From: Pectobacterium polonicum | GTDB lineage: Bacteria > Pseudomonadota > Gammaproteobacteria > Enterobacterales > Enterobacteriaceae | Assembly: GCF_005497185.1 (NCBI RefSeq) | Contig: NZ_RJTN01000001.1 | Coordinates: 62,001-126,000 of the forward strand | Reading direction: 5' to 3' | Length of the DNA stretch: 64,000 nucleotides | In this document: positions 18,880 to 28,321 of the stretch, one piece after another | Numbering within the stretch: position 1 is the first letter of the stretch | Layout: each line of letters begins with the position of its first letter | The notes under the pieces: model-generated | Told to the model about the DNA's origin: nothing | What the model saw: the letters and a program-made list of their open reading frames with translations, nothing else | Database searches by the model: none | Made by a program: the position numbers and the translations under genes

Positions 18880-20599
18880 GCGCCTGTCTGCTCATCGGCT
18901 GTGGAGACACAAGCGCATCACGCTGCCCGCCGCCGGGGACGGCATCGATCAGCTTGCGGGTGTACGGGTGTTGTGGCTGATGCCAGATGCTGTGGTGATC
19001 GCCACTTTCCACACAGCGCCCGTTTTGCATGACCATGACCCGATCGGCGATATAACGCACCACGGCGAGATCGTGGGAAATAAACAGCAGCGACAGGCCC
19101 ATTTCGTTTTTTAACTCCACCAGCAGATTGAGGATCTGCGCCTGAATAGAGACATCGAGTGCAGATACGGGCTCGTCGCAAATCACCAGAGAAGGACGTA
19201 CCACCAGCGCACGAGCAATGCCGATACGCTGGCGCTGCCCGCCGGAAAATTCATGGGGATAGCGATTCAGGCTGCTTTGCGGTAGACCGACGCGATCGAT
19301 GATCGTGTTTATCGCCTGCTGTCGCTGCGAACGATTGCCAAGGCCGTGCACAATCAGCGGTGTTTCAAGAATATGCTGAATACTGTGGCGTGGGTTCAGC
19401 GAGGCGTAAGGGTCCTGAAAGATCATCTGTACCCGCTGACGTAACGCTTTCAACCGTGATTCTTTTAGCGTGGTGATGTCTTGCCCATCAAAAACGATCT
19501 GCCCGTGTGACGGTGGTAACAGACGCAGAATGGTTTTGGACAGGGTGGATTTACCACAGCCGGATTCGCCCACCAGGCCGAGTGTTTCACCGGGTAAAAT
19601 AGTCAGTGACACATCGTCAACCGCCAGCACCTTGCCCTGCGGTGTTGAATAGCGGGTCTGAATATTTTTCAGCGAGAGCAGCGGCGGCTGGTTCGTGTCG
19701 GTAGCTCGGTGAATCAAGCTGGGTGGCGTCAGCAGGGTAAAACCGGCGTCTTCGTCCGTCGGCACATGATGGATTTCCGCCAGCCGATGCGTACGGTAAT
19801 GCCTGTCCTGATCCATGTGGAGTGATGTCGCCAGCAGCCCGCGCGTGTAGTTATGTTTGGGGGAAAAGTGATGCGTGGATGACTGAAACAGGTCAGCCGC
19901 CTGTGCTTCTTCTACCTTTTTCCCGGCATACATCACCGCCACGCGGTCGGCCCATTGCGCCACCAGCCCAAGATCGTGGGTAATCAGCAGCAGGCTCATC
20001 GAGAATTCACGACGCAGGTTATCCAGCAGCGCCAGAATCTGTGCCTGAATGGTAACGTCCAGTGCCGTGGTTGGTTCATCGGCAATCAACAGACGCGGCC
20101 GGCATGCTACCGCCATGGCGATCATGACGCGCTGACGCTGTCCGCCAGAAAGGTTATGTGGATAGTCATCCACCCGACGGGCGGGTTCTGGGATCTTGAC
20201 CAGATCCAACAGTTCGATGGCGCGCGTCCGTGCCTGTGCGGGCGTCAGTGCCTCATGCAACCGCAGCGTTTCGCTAATCTGCTGCCCGATGGAAAGCACC
20301 GGATTGAGCGAGGTCATCGGTTCCTGAAAAATCATCGACAGCGCGTTGCCACGCAGTTGACGCATCTTGCGATCCGGCAGAGTAAGCAGGTCGTGCCCGT
20401 CAAACAGAATGCGGCCGCTGATTGTTCCCGGTTCGGCGACCAGTCGCATCAGGGACAGCGCCGTTGCGGATTTACCGCAGCCGGATTCGCCGACTAGCGC
20501 TAGCGTTTCTCCGGCGTTAATCGTCAGATTTAGCCCTCGAACGGCCTGATGGCCGGGAAAATCGACGCGTAAATCTTGAATATCGACCAGTGGCTTCAT
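18872..20599 (-). CDS. Peptide-type ABC importer, fused double ATPase
   Basis: Two complete DppD/DppF-like nucleotide-binding domains in one 575-aa chain, as in GsiA. The first has Walker A GESGCGKSAT, signature LSGGQRQRVMIAMA and Walker B LLIADEPTTALD. The second has Walker A GESGCGKSTL, signature FSGGQRQRIGIARA and Walker B LVICDEPVSALD. It powers the two permeases encoded just upstream on the same strand and overlaps the second permease gene by 4 nt (ATGA). The linker between the domains (about residues 265-295) is family-typical but variable. Confidence 0.93.
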   Translation of the reverse strand: MKPLVDIQDLRVDFPGHQAVRGLNLTINAGETLALVGESGCGKSATALSLMRLVAEPGTISGRILFDGHDLLTLPDRKMRQLRGNALSMIFQEPMTSLNPVLSIGQQISETLRLHEALTPAQARTRAIELLDLVKIPEPARRVDDYPHNLSGGQRQRVMIAMAVACRPRLLIADEPTTALDVTIQAQILALLDNLRREFSMSLLLITHDLGLVAQWADRVAVMYAGKKVEEAQAADLFQSSTHHFSPKHNYTRGLLATSLHMDQDRHYRTHRLAEIHHVPTDEDAGFTLLTPPSLIHRATDTNQPPLLSLKNIQTRYSTPQGKVLAVDDVSLTILPGETLGLVGESGCGKSTLSKTILRLLPPSHGQIVFDGQDITTLKESRLKALRQRVQMIFQDPYASLNPRHSIQHILETPLIVHGLGNRSQRQQAINTIIDRVGLPQSSLNRYPHEFSGGQRQRIGIARALVVRPSLVICDEPVSALDVSIQAQILNLLVELKNEMGLSLLFISHDLAVVRYIADRVMVMQNGRCVESGDHHSIWHQPQHPYTRKLIDAVPGGGQRDALVSPQPMSRQAHG

Positions 20600-21531
20600 G
20601 CGCTTCTCCCCCGCAAACGTGGATTTAGGGCATCGTTCAACGCGTCGCCCACCAGATTCAGTGAAAGCACGGTTAAGACCAGCGCGGTGCCGGGTAAGGC
20701 AGTAAGAAACCAGGCGGTACGCAGCGATTCACGGCCAGCGCCGATCATGCTGCCCCAACTCACGCGGTTCGGATCGCCAAAGCCTAAGAAAGATAAAGCA
20801 GATTCAATCAAAATGGCCGAGGCGACCATGACTGACGTAGTGACGATGATCGACGGCAGCGCGTTCGGCAGCATTTCCTGAAAGATGATGCGCAGGCTGG
20901 AAAATCCCTGACTGCGTGCGGCTAACACAAAGTCGCTTTCACGCAGCGAGCGAAATTCCGCCCGCACCAGACGGGCAATCGTCGGCCAGGAGGCAATCCC
21001 GATAGCCAGTGAAATCAGCGTAACCGACGGTGAACCGATGGCGACCAGCACCACGACCAGCAAAAAGGTCGGGAAGGTCTGGAACAGTTCGGTGATATGA
21101 ACCAGCAGGTCATCCACCCGACCGCCAAAATAGCCCGCCAGTGCACCGACGACGGTGCCAATTAACAGGCTGACAATGACTGCCGAGAAGCCGATCTGCA
21201 AGGAAACCTGTGAACCGTGGACGATGCCCGCGGCGACATCCCGGCCCATCGAATCGGTTCCTAAGGGGAAATCAGGATTTTCGCCCGGCCACAAGAAAGG
21301 CTGGGCGACCATATCCAGCGGATCGCCGGGATACAGTAACGGCGCGAAGGTGGCCATCAGAAATACCGTAATCAGCAACAGCAGGCCAGCCATCCCCGCG
21401 GGATTGCGGATAAATGCACGCACCTCCGGCGACAGGCGAAAAGGCGCTTTTAACGGACGCGTCGATGTTGAACGAGCGCTATCTGCTGCGGCTTTCTTCG
21501 GCACGAGGTTTTCAGGAGAAAGGTTATTCAT
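20596..21531 (-). CDS. Peptide-type ABC importer permease (DppC-like)
   Basis: Inner-membrane permease of the BPD_transp_1 family, 311 aa. A cytoplasmic N-terminal extension of about 45 residues precedes the first membrane helix (GMAGLLLLITVFLMATFAPLLYP). The sequence PDFPLGTDSMGRDV is typical of the DppC/OppC group, and the EAA loop can be read around RAEFRSLRESDFVLAARSQG. It follows the DppB-like gene by 1 bp and overlaps the ATPase gene. Confidence 0.93.
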   Translation of the reverse strand: MNNLSPENLVPKKAAADSARSTSTRPLKAPFRLSPEVRAFIRNPAGMAGLLLLITVFLMATFAPLLYPGDPLDMVAQPFLWPGENPDFPLGTDSMGRDVAAGIVHGSQVSLQIGFSAVIVSLLIGTVVGALAGYFGGRVDDLLVHITELFQTFPTFLLVVVLVAIGSPSVTLISLAIGIASWPTIARLVRAEFRSLRESDFVLAARSQGFSSLRIIFQEMLPNALPSIIVTTSVMVASAILIESALSFLGFGDPNRVSWGSMIGAGRESLRTAWFLTALPGTALVLTVLSLNLVGDALNDALNPRLRGRSA

Positions 21532-21532
21532 A

Positions 21533-22522
21533 TCAGCGAGCCTTAATTCGGGGATCGAGCCAGGATTGCAGTAAGTCCACCAGCACGTTAGCCAAAATGA
21601 CTAAGAAGGCGGAAAGCAGCAGGACGCCTAACAAGACGTTGAAGTCGCGTGCCATCACCGCTTCCAGCGCCAGACGGCCCAGCCCCGGCCAGCTAAAGAC
21701 CGTCTCGACAACGGCCGCGCCACCCAGCAGATTGCCGAAGTGCATCCCCGCCACGGTAGTGATAGGCAGCAGCGCGCAGCGCAGAATGTGCCTGACGGTG
21801 ACCCACAGCGGCGACAGCCCTTTGGCATGTGCGGTGCGCACGAAATCCTGCTGGGCGATTTCCAACATGGCCGCGCGGGTCAGACGAGCATAAATGGCAA
21901 TGAAAAAGCTGCTCAGCGCCACTACCGGAAGGATGGCATGCTGCAACATATCCTTGAAATATGCCCAACCGGTTAGGTTTGCGCCGATGGTGATATTGCC
22001 GCCGCTTGGCAGCCAATCAAGATGTACGGAAAACAGAATCAGCGTCATCAGACCGATCCAGAATCCCGGCGTGGAGTAGAGCAGTAGCGCGATGAGGGAG
22101 AGCAAGCGGTCGGGCCATTTACCTGCCCACACCGCCATGATCGTTCCCAGCGTTATGCCAATAACGATGGCAAAGACCTGCGACAGCAGCATCAGGAATA
22201 GCGTGCCCGGTAGCCGTGACAGGATCAGGTCCATCACCGGTGCGTTGTAGCGAGGCGAAAAGCCGAGGCTGAACTGCGCCAAATTGCCCAAATAAACCGA
22301 GAGCTGTTGCAGTATGGGTTGATCGAGACCGAATTGGGCGCGCAGGTGTGCCATGGTCGCTTCGGTTGCATTGCCTGATTCGCCGGCCAGCACATCAACG
22401 GCGTCTCCCGGCACCAACTGCAACAGGAAAAACACCAGAATGATAATGCCAATCGCCGTTGGCAGCGCATGAAGCAGGGTACGCCACAGTACGCGCCCGA
22501 TTCGTTCTACTTTATTCATCAC
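21533..22522 (-). CDS. Peptide-type ABC importer permease (DppB-like)
   Basis: Inner-membrane permease of the DppB/OppB group, 329 aa. The first helix (AIGIIILVFFLLQLVPGDAV) is followed by the diagnostic periplasmic region ending LRAQFGLDQPILQQ. The EAA motif lies near TRAAMLEIAQQDFVRTAHAKGL. It is second in the operon, 50 bp after the binding-protein gene. Confidence 0.93.
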   Translation of the reverse strand: MMNKVERIGRVLWRTLLHALPTAIGIIILVFFLLQLVPGDAVDVLAGESGNATEATMAHLRAQFGLDQPILQQLSVYLGNLAQFSLGFSPRYNAPVMDLILSRLPGTLFLMLLSQVFAIVIGITLGTIMAVWAGKWPDRLLSLIALLLYSTPGFWIGLMTLILFSVHLDWLPSGGNITIGANLTGWAYFKDMLQHAILPVVALSSFFIAIYARLTRAAMLEIAQQDFVRTAHAKGLSPLWVTVRHILRCALLPITTVAGMHFGNLLGGAAVVETVFSWPGLGRLALEAVMARDFNVLLGVLLLSAFLVILANVLVDLLQSWLDPRIKAR

Positions 22523-22572
22523 ATACCTTCATGAGAGTTCCCCTGCCCGCGCAGGGGAATGCTGTATTACGA

Positions 22573-24159
22573 TTACTGATCTAGCCACACGTCGGCCAGG
22601 CTACCGTTAACGCCCTGAATATCCGTGACGACGTTATGTACGCGTTTGTTGTAAATCGTCTGGCGCTTAATCTGGAGCAGGTTCAAATCGGGAATATCGG
22701 TGGCGATGATGCGTTGGAACTGTTTGTACAATTCCACGCGCTTTTCAGGATCGGTTTCCACGGCGGCCTGCTCAAGCAGACGGTCGACTTCCGGGTTGCT
22801 GTAATGTGAACCGTTGCCGAAAGGCACGCCCGGTTGGTAGGTTTTTGACCAGTACAGGCGCTGGACGCCTACAGCGGGATCGAACAGGTTCGAGATAGAG
22901 CCGTTGTTGAAGTCAAAGTCGCGGTCGGTATAAACGCGCTTCACAAAGGTGGCGAAATCCTGCGAGCGAATGGTGACGTCAATACCGACTTTAGCCAGCG
23001 CCGATTTGAGATATTCCGCTACGCGTTTGAAGCTGTCGCCATAGGGCATGAAGTCATGTACCAGCGTGAAGCGGATACCGTTTGCCTGACGCGGGAAGCC
23101 GGCTTCATCCAGCAGCTTGTTCGCTTTGGCAATATCGAAGCCATAAGGAGAGGGGGTCGCATCATGGAACTGCGCCAGCTCCGGCGTAATCGGCGTGGGT
23201 GAGCTTACCGCATAGCCGTACCACACCACGTTTTTCAACACATCAATATTGATGCTGTGCGCAATGGCCTGGCGAACTTTCAGGTTCTTCAGATAAGGGT
23301 TATCCAGATTAAACTCGATGCGGGTTTGCGTTGGGCTGTAACCATAGCCAGCGGTTTCGATGCCCAGCTTGGGGTTTTTCTTGATGCGTTCAATTTCACT
23401 TAGCGGAACGGGGGAGTCGCTTCCCAGATCCAACGCACCCGTTTCAAGTGCAATGGTGCGAGTGGCGGCATCAGGGATGATCTTCACCACCAGTTTATCG
23501 ACGTAAGGCTTGGGGCTATCCCAGTAGTTCGGGTTACGTTCATACAGGATATGGCTGCCACGTACCCATTCCTTGAACACAAACGGGCCAGTACCAATCG
23601 GCGCGGTATTGTGAGGATTCGACAGAATGTCAGTGCCTTCGTATAAGTGCTTCGGCACGATAGGCGCTTCGTTGGCGGAGAACGCGCTCAGCAGATAAGG
23701 TGCGGGTTTTGACAGTTCCAGGATCGCGGTATATGGATCGGGTGTCTTCACTTCGGTGACGTTGGCGAAGGTGCCCTGGCCGCGTGAATTGTATTTTTTG
23801 ACGGTCAGAATGGAAAACGCGACGTCCGCAGAGGTGAAGTCTTGCCCATCATGCCATTTCACGCCTTTACGCAAATGGAACGTATATTGTTTACCGTCCG
23901 GGCTAACCGACCAACTGGTCGCCAGTTGCGGGGTCGGTTTCATATCGAAATCGTAATTCAGCAAGCCTTCAATCACCTTGGCGTTGATTTTCATCACCGC
24001 GCCGCTGGTGCTAACCAGACTGGTTAAGACCGGTGGTTCAGGCTCGGCCAGAAAATTCAGCGTACCGCCGCGCTTGGGCGTCAACGTTTCAGCCTGTGCG
24101 GCAAGGCCGAAAAGCGAAGATGTCAGAATCAGCGCTGACAAGAAGAGATTTTTTTTCAT
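22573..24159 (-). CDS. Periplasmic peptide-type substrate-binding protein (SBP_bac_5)
   Basis: Cluster C solute-binding protein (DppA/OppA type) that delivers substrate to the adjacent permeases. From ATG 24159 it starts MKKNLFLSALILTSSLFGLAAQA, a clean Sec signal peptide, giving 528 aa. An in-frame ATG at 24168 (MGN) and a TTG at 24246 lie upstream; neither has a better ribosome site and both would bury the signal. Family motifs are GGTLNFLAEPEPP at the mature N-terminus and FHLRKGVKWHDGQDFTSADV. First gene of the importer operon. The ligand is unknown; the operon's hydrolase and lyase suggest a peptide or conjugated amino acid that is then catabolised. Confidence 0.92.
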   Translation of the reverse strand: MKKNLFLSALILTSSLFGLAAQAETLTPKRGGTLNFLAEPEPPVLTSLVSTSGAVMKINAKVIEGLLNYDFDMKPTPQLATSWSVSPDGKQYTFHLRKGVKWHDGQDFTSADVAFSILTVKKYNSRGQGTFANVTEVKTPDPYTAILELSKPAPYLLSAFSANEAPIVPKHLYEGTDILSNPHNTAPIGTGPFVFKEWVRGSHILYERNPNYWDSPKPYVDKLVVKIIPDAATRTIALETGALDLGSDSPVPLSEIERIKKNPKLGIETAGYGYSPTQTRIEFNLDNPYLKNLKVRQAIAHSINIDVLKNVVWYGYAVSSPTPITPELAQFHDATPSPYGFDIAKANKLLDEAGFPRQANGIRFTLVHDFMPYGDSFKRVAEYLKSALAKVGIDVTIRSQDFATFVKRVYTDRDFDFNNGSISNLFDPAVGVQRLYWSKTYQPGVPFGNGSHYSNPEVDRLLEQAAVETDPEKRVELYKQFQRIIATDIPDLNLLQIKRQTIYNKRVHNVVTDIQGVNGSLADVWLDQ

Positions 24160-24313
24160 ATTTCCCATCCGTATGCAGAGGGCAACGGTGTGCTCCCCGC
24201 TTTTATTTTTAATGGCGTGTTTTGAATGATGTGTTTGGGGTGACAACGCCCCTTTCTCTTCAGGAGGAAGAGAAATTAGGCCGGGTTAAGTCAACATCGG
24301 GGCAGTAATGAAA

Positions 24314-24440
<127 letters not shown>

Positions 24441-24553
24441 GCTGTGTGGCGTAATGGGTTTCATGCTGCGTTCCTGGTTTGAATAACGAAAAAATAATAA
24501 AACGGCCTGAACCACCTCTTTATTTTCTGGTTAAACCCTAGCCTAACGCGTGT

Positions 24554-24571
24554 TTTAAACGAACGTTTTAA
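24554..24571. promoter_or_regulatory. TetR-operator-like inverted repeat
   Basis: TTTAAACGAACGTTTTAA has the inner palindrome AAACG-AA-CGTTT, a form common among TetR-family operators. It lies between the divergent importer operon and the BisC-like gene. Binding by the TetR protein encoded at 16840-17541 is only a guess from proximity. Confidence 0.4.
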
Positions 24572-24628
24572 TATGGATAAGTAATGTCACATTACGCATA
24601 AGCTATTCACTCTTCTTGCTGTTGGGGG

Positions 24629-24705
24629 CGTGGATAATTCAGGTTATTATCCACCCTGCTAATTACTTATCCTGAGGTTGTCATGGCGATTAAACGTTAT
24701 CCACA
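24629..24705. promoter_or_regulatory. Cluster of three DnaA-box-like 9-mers / 9-bp inverted repeat
   Basis: GTGGATAAT (24630-24638) and ATTATCCAC (24646-24654) form a perfect 9-bp inverted repeat with a 7-bp centre, 28 bp before the start codon of the BisC-like gene. Each arm is an 8/9 match to the DnaA box TTATCCACA (24629-24637 on minus, 24647-24655 on plus). A perfect TTATCCACA lies at 24697-24705, inside the first codons. It may be an operator of the gene or a DnaA-binding cluster. Confidence 0.45.
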
Positions 24706-26941
24706 TCTTGCGCACTGGGGCGCGTTTACCGCTGTGGTTGAAGACGGAAGGCTGATTCGATGCGAGCCGTTTGCGGGCGATCCGGCTCCTTCCCCCATGC
24801 TCGATTCCATCGTGCCGCTGGTGTATTCCGATCGACGTATTCGTCGGCCGTCTGTACGCCGTTCCTGGCTCCAGAAGCGAGAAAACAGCGACAAAACGCT
24901 GCGCGGTCGGGAGGATTTTGTTGAGGTGGATTGGGACGTAGCGCTCGATCTGGTCGCGCAGGAAAATCGCCGTATTCGCGATCGCTACGGTGCGGACGGC
25001 CTTTTTGCCGGTTCTTACGGCTGGTCGTCGGCTGGGCGTTATCACCACGCGCGATCTCAGGTGCGTCGCTTCTATTTCTCCGGCGGTGGCGCGGTCGACC
25101 AACAGGGCAATTACAGCTGGGGCGCGGCGCAGTTCTTCCTGCCTTATGTGATTGGCACCTTCCATCCGCTGACGGGCAAGGTGACCGAATGGCGTAGCGT
25201 TGCTGAACACTGTGATATTTTTCTCGCGTTTGGTGGTTTGGCGCTGAAAAACGCGCAGGTAGCCTCTGGCGGTGCTGGGCACCATACGCTGAAGCCCGCG
25301 CTGGAAGCGCTGGTGGCGAAAGGGATTCCGGTCATTAACATCAGCCCGATGCGCGATGATTGTCCTGAATTTGTGAATGCCGAGTGGATTCCCATCCGCC
25401 CGAATACCGATGTTGCCCTGATGCTGGCGCTGGGCTATGAGATTCAGCGTTTGGGCGCTGACGATAAGGATTTCCTGCAACGCTACTGCGTTGGCTACGA
25501 GCAGTTGAGTGACTATTTACACGGTCGCGGCGACGGCGTGGTGAAAACCCCCGAATGGGCCAGCGACATCACAGGTATTCCTGCCGAGCGCATCCAACGT
25601 CTGGCGCAGCAGTTGATTGGTGTACGCAGCTTTATTACCTGCTCTTACTCCGTGCAGCGTGCACACCGTGGCGAACAGCCTTACTGGATGATGATTGCGC
25701 TGTCTTCCATGCTGGGGCAAGTGGGGCTACCGGGCGGTGGATTCTCCTTCGGCCACGGCTCGATGAACAGCGTCGGCAACGAGCGTATTTCAACGCCTGC
25801 GCCCGCTTCGCCGTCAACCCCGAACGCGGGACGGGCTATCCCCGTAGCGCGTATTGCCGATATGCTACTGCATCCGGGAACGCCTTATACTTTTCAGGGG
25901 GAAACCCATACTTATCCCGATGTTCACCTGATTCACTGGGCGGGCGGTAACCCGTTCCACCATCACCAGCAGTTGAACCGCCTGGTGGACGGCTGGCGTA
26001 AGCCGGATACGGTGATTGTGCAGGATATCGTCTGGACGCCCGCGGCGCAGATGGCTGACATCGTGCTGCCCGTTACCACCACGCTGGAGCGTAATGATAT
26101 CGGCGGGTCGTCACGCGATCGTTTCATTTTTGCCATGCATCAGGCGATTGCGCCGCAGCATCAGGCGCGTAACGACGTGGATATCTTCAGCGAGCTGGCG
26201 GAGCGCTTGGGATATAAAGCCGCGTTTACGCAAAACCGCAGCGAGCAACAGTGGCTGGAACATCTCTATGATGAATGTCGCTCAAAGCAGCGAGATATTG
26301 CTGGCAGTTGGCCGTCATTTGAAGCGTTCTGGCAGCAGGGTTATGTAGAAATCCCGATGGATGAAAAGCCGTTTGTATTCTTTGAGGATTTCCGCCGCGA
26401 TCCGCAGCAGCATGCGTTGAGTACGCCAAGCGGTAAAATTGAACTGTTTAGTTCTGCCATCGCCAGCTATGGCTATGCCGATTTTGCGCCGCATCCTGAG
26501 TGGCAGCCTCCCGTTGAATGGCTGGGAGCTAAAAGCACGGAAGAATGGCCGCTGCACTTTATTTCTATTCAGCCCTCTGACCGCTTGCACAGCCAATTAG
26601 CTGCTACGCCGCAGGTTGCCGCGAATAAGACCGCAGGAAAAGAGACGTTGTACATGCATCCGCAGGACGCTGCCGCGCGAGATATCGTCGACCGTTCACA
26701 GGTGGAAGTCAGAAATGCGCGTGGTCGTATTCTGGCTGGCGTACAGATTACCGATGGCGTAAAACCGGGCGTAGTGATCATGTCCACCGGTGCCTGGTTT
26801 GAGCCCGGTTTCGGCCAGAAAACGTGGCATCCGGTTGAACAATCAGGCAATGCGAATGTACTGACGCTGGATATTGGCACATCGCCGCTGACGCAGGGGC
26901 CGAATGCCATGAGCTGTCTGGTGGATGTGGTGCGGGTTTAG
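24683..26941 (+). CDS. BisC/TorZ-like molybdopterin oxidoreductase (sulfoxide/N-oxide reductase)
   Basis: DMSO-reductase-family enzyme binding the bis-MGD molybdenum cofactor, 752 aa, similar along its length to E. coli BisC (biotin and methionine sulfoxide reductase). The AHWGAF start, the GSYGWSSAGRYHHARSQ segment that should hold the Mo-ligand serine, MLGQVGLPGGGF, and the C-terminal MGD-binding region (SDRLHSQLA) are all visible. No twin-arginine signal and no 4Fe-4S cysteine motif are present, so it is expected to be a soluble cytoplasmic reductase fed by a small thiol carrier or NADPH system. It belongs to the block absent between mltA and tcdA in E. coli. The exact substrate is not decidable. 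Confidence 0.88.
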   Translation: MAIKRYPHLAHWGAFTAVVEDGRLIRCEPFAGDPAPSPMLDSIVPLVYSDRRIRRPSVRRSWLQKRENSDKTLRGREDFVEVDWDVALDLVAQENRRIRDRYGADGLFAGSYGWSSAGRYHHARSQVRRFYFSGGGAVDQQGNYSWGAAQFFLPYVIGTFHPLTGKVTEWRSVAEHCDIFLAFGGLALKNAQVASGGAGHHTLKPALEALVAKGIPVINISPMRDDCPEFVNAEWIPIRPNTDVALMLALGYEIQRLGADDKDFLQRYCVGYEQLSDYLHGRGDGVVKTPEWASDITGIPAERIQRLAQQLIGVRSFITCSYSVQRAHRGEQPYWMMIALSSMLGQVGLPGGGFSFGHGSMNSVGNERISTPAPASPSTPNAGRAIPVARIADMLLHPGTPYTFQGETHTYPDVHLIHWAGGNPFHHHQQLNRLVDGWRKPDTVIVQDIVWTPAAQMADIVLPVTTTLERNDIGGSSRDRFIFAMHQAIAPQHQARNDVDIFSELAERLGYKAAFTQNRSEQQWLEHLYDECRSKQRDIAGSWPSFEAFWQQGYVEIPMDEKPFVFFEDFRRDPQQHALSTPSGKIELFSSAIASYGYADFAPHPEWQPPVEWLGAKSTEEWPLHFISIQPSDRLHSQLAATPQVAANKTAGKETLYMHPQDAAARDIVDRSQVEVRNARGRILAGVQITDGVKPGVVIMSTGAWFEPGFGQKTWHPVEQSGNANVLTLDIGTSPLTQGPNAMSCLVDVVRV

Positions 26942-27007
26942 CGCTATCCTGAGCCGCTTTTTCGCTGTGTTATTTTCCTGTGATTTTGTTTTCGTAAGGT
27001 TGGTTGA

Positions 27008-27820
27008 ATGAATACGCAATTATCCGAAGCCTATTTGCAACGCTTCGGCGGCACCGCGCGGTTATATGGTCAACAGGCGCTGGCGCTGTTTTCTCAAGCT
27101 CACGTTTGTGTGATTGGCATTGGTGGCGTCGGTTCCTGGGCGGCTGAGGCGCTAGCGCGTACCGGCATTGGCGCAATTACGCTGATCGATATGGATGATG
27201 TGTGTGTCAGTAATACCAACCGCCAGATCCACGCACTACGTCAGCACACCGGGCAGTCGAAAACGGAAGTGATGGCGGAACGTATTCTGGCGATCAACCC
27301 GGAATGCAACGTCACCTGCGTGGATGATTTCATCAGTGCGGAAAACGTGGCTGAACTGCTCGACCAAAACTTTAGCTATGTGATTGACGCCATTGATAGC
27401 GTGCGCCCGAAGGCTGCGCTGCTGTCATACTGTCGCCGCTATAAGATCCCGGTGGTAACAACTGGCGGTGCGGGGGGGCAGATCGATCCGACTCGGATTG
27501 AGGTCGTCGATTTGGCCAAAACGATCCAGGACCCGCTAGCCGCCAAGCTGCGTGAACGGCTAAAGAACGATTTTAACGTGGTGAAAAACAGCAAAGGAAA
27601 ACTGGGAATCGACTGTGTGTTTTCCAGTGAGCCGCTGGTTTATCCGCAGCCTGACGGTTCTGTCTGCGCATCTCGCAGTACGGCTGATGGCGTGATGCGC
27701 ATGGACTGTGCGTCTGGCTTTGGCGCGGCGACGATGGTCACCGCAACCTTTGGGTTTGTTGCGGTATCCCATGCGCTGAAGAAGATGATCGCGAAAAGGG
27801 AAAGGACATCTGCGGCGTAA
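27008..27820 (+). CDS. tcdA: tRNA threonylcarbamoyladenosine dehydratase
   Basis: E1-like ATP-dependent enzyme (CsdL/YgdL) that cyclises t6A37 of ANN-decoding tRNAs to ct6A. The 270 aa include the Rossmann nucleotide motif GIGGVGSWAAEALARTG, DMDDVCVTNTNRQ-like binding residues (here VSNTNRQ) and GGAGGQIDPT. It is nearly collinear with E. coli TcdA (268 aa). It faces csdE-csdA, which supply its partner sulfur-transfer proteins, so the CsdA-CsdE-TcdA module is intact although convergently arranged. Confidence 0.96.
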   Translation: MNTQLSEAYLQRFGGTARLYGQQALALFSQAHVCVIGIGGVGSWAAEALARTGIGAITLIDMDDVCVSNTNRQIHALRQHTGQSKTEVMAERILAINPECNVTCVDDFISAENVAELLDQNFSYVIDAIDSVRPKAALLSYCRRYKIPVVTTGGAGGQIDPTRIEVVDLAKTIQDPLAAKLRERLKNDFNVVKNSKGKLGIDCVFSSEPLVYPQPDGSVCASRSTADGVMRMDCASGFGAATMVTATFGFVAVSHALKKMIAKRERTSAA

Positions 27821-27862
27821 GTGCTAAAGAGCCTCTGCTACGTAGAAATAGCCTGAATGCTT

Positions 27863-28318
27863 CTACCTGACGGCTGCCTCTTGTGCGGCAATGTCTTTGA
27901 TTCTGGCGGCCAGCGCCGCCAGTCCGCTTGAACGCGAGGCGCTGAGCTGAGCACGTAACCCCAACGTATCAAATAGCGCCAGCGGATCGTGCTGTAATAG
28001 CGTTTCTGGCGTTTTTCCCTCAGCGGCGGTTAATAGTACTGCCAGTAATCCCCGTACAATGCGCCCATCGCTGTCGCCGTAAAAATGTAGCCTGCCGTCC
28101 TCTTGGCGTTGATAACCCAGCCAGACGCGATTTTCACAACCAGATAACGAAATATCCTCGGTTTTTAGTGCATCTGGCAGCGCTGGCAGCGCTTTTGCCA
28201 GCAAAATGAGCTGCCGATAGCGATCTTCCCATGCGCGGCAGGTATCGAAGCGTGCCTGCAACTCGGCAACGGAGATGGGGTGGCCAAAAGGATGCGTGGT
28301 GTCAGTTGGTTTGGTCAT
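27863..28318 (-). CDS. csdE: Cysteine desulfurase sulfur acceptor CsdE
   Basis: SufE-like sulfur acceptor that takes persulfide from CsdA. The 151 aa carry the acceptor cysteine C61 in [11 protein letters not shown]. The gene follows csdA by 3 bp on the same strand, a two-gene operon. It is convergent with tcdA (42-bp gap). Confidence 0.95.
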   Translation of the reverse strand: MTKPTDTTHPFGHPISVAELQARFDTCRAWEDRYRQLILLAKALPALPDALKTEDISLSGCENRVWLGYQRQEDGRLHFYGDSDGRIVRGLLAVLLTAAEGKTPETLLQHDPLALFDTLGLRAQLSASRSSGLAALAARIKDIAAQEAAVR

Positions 28319-28321
28319 GGT

